DNA of 64,000 bases. Source: Cryptomeria japonica (lineage: Eukaryota > Streptophyta > Pinopsida > Cupressales > Cupressaceae). Positions 58,101 to 64,000 of this stretch are shown one piece after another. The position numbers and the translations under genes were made by a program. Each line of letters begins with the position of its first letter. Position 1 is the stretch's first letter. The DNA lies in contig NC_081415.1 of assembly GCF_030272615.1 (NCBI RefSeq), positions 626,755,740-626,819,739 of the forward strand, written 5' to 3'. A model generated the notes under the pieces. It ran no database searches. It was not told the origin of the DNA and saw only the letters and a program-made list of their open reading frames with translations.

Positions 58101-60770
58101 GCTATACAGAGCATCAGGCTCCCCTGCATACCAGAAAATACCAAAAACATTCAGAAAAATGTCCTGAAGAAATACAAAAACATCAAAAAGAAAAAAAAAG
58201 TAAAGAAAAATCATGCATCCAAACGGTGAACAACCACTCCAGTGGCACCTTGGGTAAGTGCGATGGTGAAAACCTGGCAAATAGGCGCCATTCATAAAAG
58301 CTATGGCTCCATTATCTTTCTGGCTCATTGCGATCACATTCATACATACACACATCCATCCATCTAAACCATGGCTTGTTATTTGATCTGTAATCAAAGA
58401 AAGTACTTTATGCATCTTACATCCCGCTTTTTCATAATCATGTCTAAAACTTGGGGGCAATGCCCTTAAATCTAGATGATGGAAGTGGATTCTACATTAC
58501 TGGTGATTCATTGGGTAAAGCATTAAAAAATGTCTCACAAAATCCAAAGCATTCAAAAATGTCGCACAAACTCCAAAAACATTCAAAAACATCTCACAAA
58601 ATCCAAAAACATTCAAAAACGTCTCACAAAATCCAAAAACATTCAAAACAATCATCACAAACTCCAAAAACATTAGAAAACATAAAAAAATCAAACAAAA
58701 ACATGGCAACACATTGTACATACTCATCCAAGTAGACACCAAAACAAACATTGACAAAAACTCGCACGATGATCACTTATCAAAAATTGACCAACACAAT
58801 CAACATCAACAAATCAGAATTGTCTTTAACAAGGATGCATCCTTCCTTACCAAAACAAAGACAAAGGTGACGTTTTCTTTGACAAGAAAATTATGATTAA
58901 GCTATCAAATACTTGGTTGATTTGTCAGTACAATCATTCGTTTATCTGTATCGAGATCTTTCAGCATTATTTTGTATCGTTTGCACATTATTTCCGATGA
59001 AGTACTGGGGCATGTACTAATGGTGTCTATGTGGGAAGTTCACCAAGCTACGTGATATTATGCCAAATGCAGTCATAGATCATTATGGCTTGCTGACTAT
59101 AGCGTATACCTCGACCATATGAGCATGAACTATTACCAAGGATCCTTATTCTTTATTCTTTATGTATATACTATTTGTTTGCAGGTATAATGCTCCTTCT
59201 TGGGTTCCCCCCCTCATCCAATTTGGATAAAGGTTTTATCTCTTACTACGGTATGCACTTGTCTCTGGATATAATCAGCCTAAGATCAAGGAGGATGATC
59301 CAAGTCATGCATGAACGGAGATAATCCTTGTTTGTTTCGCAAGCAATACTCTGGTCGACTTGACCCTTATATCAAGTCGTTAGTATTAACTTGCTATATA
59401 AAATCCATGTAAGGAATACTCAGGTCATCTTGAATCATTATGTCAAGATGCTTGTATTCTCTTCCAACATTTTAAAAAAGCTCAATGATGAAAATAGAGC
59501 ACTATGGATCATCATTTCATCTCATCTGTTTATATATTGCATTCTGTTGCATATCACCCACCCATTCATTCATTCATATGTAGGATTTATATGCAAAATA
59601 TGACCATAAAAGCTAGTCTTGGATACAATCACGACCGAGTACTCTGATACATCATCAATGCATCATGCAAATTCTCAAAAACCTTGCATTCCTCATGGTC
59701 ATATCATCGTCGCATTTAGGTGCATCTTGCATTAAGTACATTCATGTCATTTTTAAACTTAAACATTGCATATAGTTCATTTTTGACATTAGTTTTCATT
59801 AATCATTTGCATCATTGCATAAATCATAAATAATTAGATTCATTCATGGGATCAAATTGTCATTGATTATATTAAACCATTTACTAGGCATTCATTTAGT
59901 GTCAAATATCCATCATCATTTCATCATTCTTTATCATTTATCCTTGCATACATTCATTAATGAAAAGGTGCATTCATTCATCCATTATTAAAGTATCTTA
60001 TTATGCTCATTTTAGGATTCATTCACATTACATTCATTATCCTCTTTTTAATTGCATTAAGGTGCAGTTATTAAAACCATCAGTTGTAATATCATCATAT
60101 TATCATTTTTACTTAAACATATTTACACATTTAGAATCATAAAACCATTTGTTTCCAAAAAACACATTTGTTCATACCATTTTATATATATCCATTTATA
60201 CATATGCATTCATTTAAACATTATCCTATAAACATTTGTACTCCACATTTTGTTTATCCATATTACATTCATCTAAAAAAACATCTAGATACATATCCAT
60301 ACATAAACATCATTCATTCAAACATTGCATTAACATCATTGCATAATTATCTCATAATTATATCAAAATAGGAAACACCAAAAATCCTGTTCATCAATCA
60401 TCATAAGCAACATCATCATCATGATATTACATACATAAAGCATTACATCAAAATCAAATAAATCATACACATATATCAACCTGCATTCATCTGTCAGTAT
60501 CCAACATCATAAATCATCATAAAAACATGCATATAAGAAACATCTCATCAAATGCATACATATACACATATCCATCTAAGCAATAACTCATCATCCTGCA
60601 TAAACATCCATGTAAATCAAATGCATATCATCAGAATATGGGATCTCCTCATATATATCATCTCATATATCAGAGTACAATGAAGTCTACAAAATCGACT
60701 ACCAAGAGCCATCCAAGATACAGTCCAAAAAATAAACAATGATACAATACATATATGCAAAAATGCTCTC
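58101..60770. other. Long 3' region between gag-pol and the antisense gene
   Basis: No supportable gene is present. It includes a 30-bp minisatellite (58531-58681) and, at 59550-60600, a highly AT-rich stretch full of CATT and CATCAT words. Small ORFs here are composed of these repeats. Its position makes it the 3' end of both convergent transcripts. Confidence 0.5.
58531..58681 (+). repeat. 30-bp minisatellite, 5 copies
   Basis: Five units, each close to TCTCACAAAATCCAAAAACA followed by TTCAAAAA, start at 58531, 58561, 58591, 58621 and 58651 with exact 30-base steps. Confidence 0.88.
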
Positions 60771-62741
60771 TCAAATGCCACTCTGGCTAGATGCTGTACC
60801 ACCATCGCCACCTGCTCCCCCACTGGTGCCCACACCACCTGATCCATCTTTCCGTGGAGGCCTCATCAAACCACCACTCACTCCTGCATCCCTTGATATC
60901 TCCCTCCGCAGAGGACCCACCACACCCCCACTGCTCTGCACCCTCTGTGATCGCTCTGATCTAGCCCGCCGCATCTGAGAATAGCTAAGAGCTCACTGAC
61001 TAACTGGTACCACTTGCTCATATAAACCCTGCCAGTAGTCTATCTCCGCTTGTGCTCGCCGCATCTCTCTCATCACCTCCCCCATAGGCCCCTGTGCTAC
61101 TACTCCAATCCGGACTCTCTCCTGTAGCTCTGCTAATCTCTCCACTATACTATCCCTCTCCTATAGCACTACAGCTAGCTCTGACTCCCATGCAAATAGC
61201 TACACATCCCTAGCCACCACCTCCACCTCCAAATCCTCTACTCGGGTCTGCAAATGTGCTATCATATGATCTCAAAGATCTCCAGTGGCTCCCTCCTCGG
61301 TATCCATAGCAGCCTCACCTGTACCACCCTCTCCAGTAGCTCTCTCCCCTCTATCCATCGAGATCTCCCTCTCCATCCCCCTCCCACCCAGTCAAACTCC
61401 TCCCTATATCAGCGGTCCCTATGCTATCCATAGTGGTAGTCCACCTCTCCCTCTTTGCTGAATCCACATCCCCAACCCACCACCTCCTCCTTCTCCTCCT
61501 CCACCACCTCCTCCTCCTACCCTCGATCCTCGACCTCCTGTCCTCCTCCATCTCCGTCCCCTCTCATCCTCAAAATCTGGAATCGGCTCTGCTAGATCGG
61601 ATATCCATAGGATCGGGTGCGCCGCCTGGTACTGCGTGTATTCATCTACTACTCCTGGATCCACAACCCTCGGTCGTATGTCCCATGATATCGGTTGTAG
61701 CAACCAAAACTCTGCCAATGCCTGGTCATATGGTAGCACTGGCCCCCATGCATACCTCTCCCGAATCACCCGTGCATACTCCCCTAATCCACTAGGTAGT
61801 CCCTACTGCCGTCCAAACTGTCTCAGAACTCTCCGAGGCACCTGTCTCTCCACATGGTACGTGGTCCTCTCAATGAGGAATCGGGTCATAAAAACATAGG
61901 GCAGTGTCTCTACATCATCATCCCATGGCTCACACTCCAAGTATGGTCGCCATATGACTGCATCTAGATCGTCCAGTGCCCGCCGCCACCACTCTAACTT
62001 CCCCAGGTGGGGCTGACTCATCATGTCGCTATGCATAAACATATAAGGCTGATCTACTGCGTGGAACCTCAGACTCACTGGTCGAGTCACTGGTAGGTGC
62101 TCCCAAGCCCAAATATGCAGCAGCATCACTCCCACTGCTAAGGAACCCCTCCCATGGTAAACCACCTCATGAAGCTCCTGGTACAGGTGCGCTAGCACAC
62201 ACGACCCCCACGCAAATCGAGTCCCCTCAGTAATCATCATCTCGATCACCTACCCCCACCCCATGGTGAAACCATGTGATCGCCTGTCCGGACACAGAAG
62301 TCCTCCCACGATACCTTATAGAACTACTGGTAGAGGATCATATAACGCAACTATCTCCTCGCAGACAATAGAGCCATCATCAATAAAAACATCCTCATCA
62401 AAGAACCTCTGAACTAGAAGGGTCCCCCAAGATCTGTCATATGTGACCAGCTCCCCCCAAATCAAAATTCGCAGGATGCGCCACACATCCTCTAGGGTCA
62501 CTGTCATCTCCCCCTGTGCCAGATGGAAGGTGCACGTCTCACTGTGCCACCGCTCGACTAATGCTGTAATCAATCCATGATTCATCCAAATCATGAGCAT
62601 GTGCATCACCTCATATAGTCCCGTCGCAGCAATACAATCTATCTCTGCCTCCGTCAATCGATCCCGCAACCCTTGTGTCGCTGGATGTCTCTCGCGTAAC
62701 TGCAACACGCCTAGATCCTCTTGCACATGGACATTTATCAA
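60771..62741 (-). pseudogene. Antisense plant-mobile-domain (PMD, MAIN/MAIL1-like) gene
   Basis: On the strand opposite gag-pol, one frame of about 657 codons runs from 62741 to a stop at 60771-60773. It has about eleven nonsense codons, mainly TAG and TGA, and no frameshift. The PMD signature is clear: TCTFHLAQGEMTVTLEDVWR followed by ILRILIWGELV, then WEHLPVTRPVSLRF and WRPYLECEPWDDD. A Gly/Arg-rich linker (about 61480-61560) and a helical C-terminal part follow. PMD proteins of plants (MAIN, MAIL1) act in transposon silencing and genome stability, and PMD genes are also carried by transposons. The frame is closed by TGA just above 62741, so the true N-terminus is unclear; an upstream exon or a lost start codon is possible. 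Confidence 0.82.
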
Positions 62742-63000
62742 TCATCATCAGTTGTTTTGTTTCAAACTTTCTTAAGTTTCAACCTAGACTATCAACATAT
62801 ACTTTGATCAAGTATCTTCGGGTCTCAACAGGTAAGCAATCATGGCAACTTCGACTTCAACAAGCATTTATCCTAAAAATGACCTAAGTCTCATCGGACT
62901 GATATGGTTCAAAACAACTCCCACTTCACATTGCCATCCATCCATCATTGGCATCAAGAGATTTTCTTCATCCAAACTGGGGCATCTATTTATCCTAGAA
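62742..63000 (-). other. Sequence between PMD frame and AGCGCT array
   Basis: No ORF continues the PMD frame here. On the antisense transcript this would be leader or intron. I could not identify a convincing splice acceptor. Confidence 0.4.
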
Positions 63001-63295
63001 CAAAAGCGCTATTTTCCCCACAAAAGTGCTAGTTTCTTAACAATAGCACTACAACCCTAACAAAAGCGCTCAATCAGCTATCCAACAGCGCTCCAATTGC
63101 AAAAGCACTAAAACAACTACACAGTAGCGCTAAATAAGAACAATAGCACTCAATCTAGCCCTCAATAGCGCTTATTAATCAATAGTGCCTAAACATACAT
63201 ACAATAGTGCTAAAACATTACAAAAGCACTCAAACAATATGCCAATAGCGCCATTGCGGCACCGTAGCGCTAGTTCATTGGGCAATAGCGCCAAA
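63001..63295 (-). repeat. AGCGCT array near the 3' LTR (about 15 units)
   Basis: Plus-strand units read CAAAAGCGCT, CAATAGCGCT or CAATAGCACT, the reverse complement of the units at 44957-45190. Cores start at about 63005, 63025, 63045, 63065, 63087, 63104, 63126, 63145, 63167, 63184, 63206, 63225, 63247, 63266 and 63287, a mean spacing of 20.1 bases. On the antisense transcript they read in the same sense as the first array does on the gag-pol transcript. Confidence 0.88.
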
Positions 63296-63508
63296 ACCAT
63301 AGTTTCGACGTTATTGCTCTGACTCAACTTAGACTCAGCAAAAAGCCTATGAAAAATGCATAAAAATTCAAAATTCCAATTTGCGTACCGCTGGTCCGTA
63401 GTCGTCTGGTCACTGGAACCATCGGACTCGCTCAAATCTGTGCTTTGTAATCGGTACTGGCATCTTGACTGCTGCTCACTCCTCCAAAATGTCACTATCA
63501 GAGCTCTG

Positions 63509-63516
63509 GTTTATAT
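63509..63516 (-). promoter_or_regulatory. Candidate TATA box of the antisense PMD gene
   Basis: The minus strand reads TATATAAA followed by CCAGAG. It is about 215 bases before the array and 770 before the PMD frame, with GC-richer sequence upstream (63600-63700). Assignment rests on motif and position only. Confidence 0.5.
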
Positions 63517-63864
63517 ACTAGTTGCGGTCACAAATGATCTTATTTTCACCCCTTTCACCCCATTTAAACCCTTCGCCATCACCATAACTTCCCCCCGCTC
63601 ACCGCCGTGGTCCCCGTAAACTTCCCGAGCCCCCCATTTCTCCATTTTTCCCCCGATTTCTTCTATTTTTCACCCGTATTACTAACTCCTTCTCTTCTAA
63701 CACCCTGCCAATTTTCATTCTTTTTCGAGAGATTGCCCAATTTTTTGAAATTTTTCGACCCATCTTTCGAGGGGGCATGCCACCCATTCAATTAATATTT
63801 TATGGGGCATTTCTTCATACCTATTTCTCTTTCTTTGAAACGACGTGATAAACCGCACCGTCTC

Positions 63865-63877
63865 AAAGAGGGGCAAA
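63865..63877 (+). promoter_or_regulatory. Polypurine tract of the giant Tat element
   Basis: AAAGAGGGGCAAA lies directly before the 3' LTR and is the priming site for second-strand DNA. Confidence 0.85.
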
Positions 63878-64000
63878 TGTAGTCACACAAATCTGTCCAG
63901 CTTAATTAAATAAATATTCGCTATTTATTTGATTAAAAATCCACTAGCCATTAGTTAATTAAATAAATATTTAATTAATTCATCTCCAAACATTCTCCTA
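63878..64000 (+). repeat. 3' LTR of the giant Tat element (start only)
   Basis: The 123 bases present match 43475-43597 with three substitutions. The LTR continues past the window end. Confidence 0.92.

Larger units (their letters stand above)
43475..64000 (+). mobile_element. Giant Tat/Ogre-like gypsy element with antisense PMD gene
   Basis: The 5' LTR is 43475-44859 and the 3' LTR starts at 63878 and runs off the window. The first 123 bases of the two LTRs differ at 3 positions, so the insertion is fairly recent. Without the two nested insertions I estimate about 18.5 kb. The order is LTR, primer-binding site, leader with AGCGCT array, gag-pol, a long 3' region with an antisense gene, a second AGCGCT array, polypurine tract and LTR. 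Dual RNase H (degenerate gypsy type plus archaeal type) places it in the Tat lineage of Ty3/gypsy. Confidence 0.92.

Noticed and set aside
58531-58681. CRISPR-like array of 30-bp repeats
   Set aside because: The repeats are directly adjacent with no spacers, and the context is a plant retrotransposon. It is a minisatellite.
60739-60978. Proline-rich plus-strand ORF over the end of the PMD gene
   Set aside because: It is the reverse of the Gly/Ser/Arg-rich C-terminus of the minus-strand PMD frame.
1-64000. Host tRNA, rRNA or protein-coding genes
   Set aside because: None was recognised on reading. All strong protein similarities are to retroelement families or the element-borne PMD. A dedicated tRNA scan was not possible here.

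Overview
The window is wall-to-wall plant retrotransposon sequence. I found no ordinary host gene, rRNA or tRNA gene. AT-rich DNA, many-kilobase LTR elements, nested insertions, Ty3/gypsy elements with a second (archaeal-type) RNase H, and Ty1/copia elements primed by initiator tRNA-Met all indicate a large seed-plant genome. A gymnosperm, probably a conifer, is my best guess, but the species cannot be read from the sequence. Nearly every coding frame is interrupted by point nonsense codons, mostly TAG and TGA, while frames are otherwise well kept. These are silenced, decaying copies.

Left half (1-32.8 kb). A minus-strand, apparently non-autonomous copia-like element (LTR pieces at 6753-6920, 14551-14799 and 32078-32766; coding part 3.6-6.7 kb) has been broken by three insertions. 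(a) At 1-3598 lies the right part of a very long LTR that encodes a protein. (b) At 6921-14545 lies a minus-strand 7.6-kb gypsy element with gag and protease only, flanked by the 5-bp duplication ACTAT. (c) At 14800-32072 lies a 17.3-kb plus-strand gypsy element flanked by GGGCC. Its 6-kb LTRs each carry a long ORF, and in its pol the archaeal-type RNase H domain lies upstream of the reverse transcriptase.

Right half (32.8-64 kb). About 1.3 kb of T-rich sequence is unexplained. Then comes a chain of insertions, each inside the previous one: a minus-strand Tat-type gag fragment; a minus-strand copia LTR (35373-35834); a plus-strand copia element (from 36432); a minus-strand copia element (from 41795); and a giant plus-strand Tat/Ogre-like gypsy element that starts at 43475 and runs off the window in its 3' LTR (from 63878). 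The giant holds a 1.6-kb element with TGTAATGTCCCC termini (duplication ACTAG) and a solo LTR (duplication ACTGG) inside the integrase C-terminus.

The giant Tat element is the most interesting object. It has one unbroken gag-pol frame of about 2,420 codons with protease, G-patch, RT, degenerate RNase H, archaeal RNase H and integrase. On the opposite strand of its 3' region it carries a plant-mobile-domain (PMD) gene of about 657 codons with its own candidate TATA box. Two arrays of a palindrome-centred AGCGCT motif with about 20-nt spacing flank it, one in the gag-pol leader and one in the PMD leader. They are in opposite genomic orientation, so each gene reads the array in the same sense. 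The 7.6-kb gag-protease element has the same 18-nt primer-binding site and gag zinc-finger type, which suggests a dependent partner of Tat elements of this kind.
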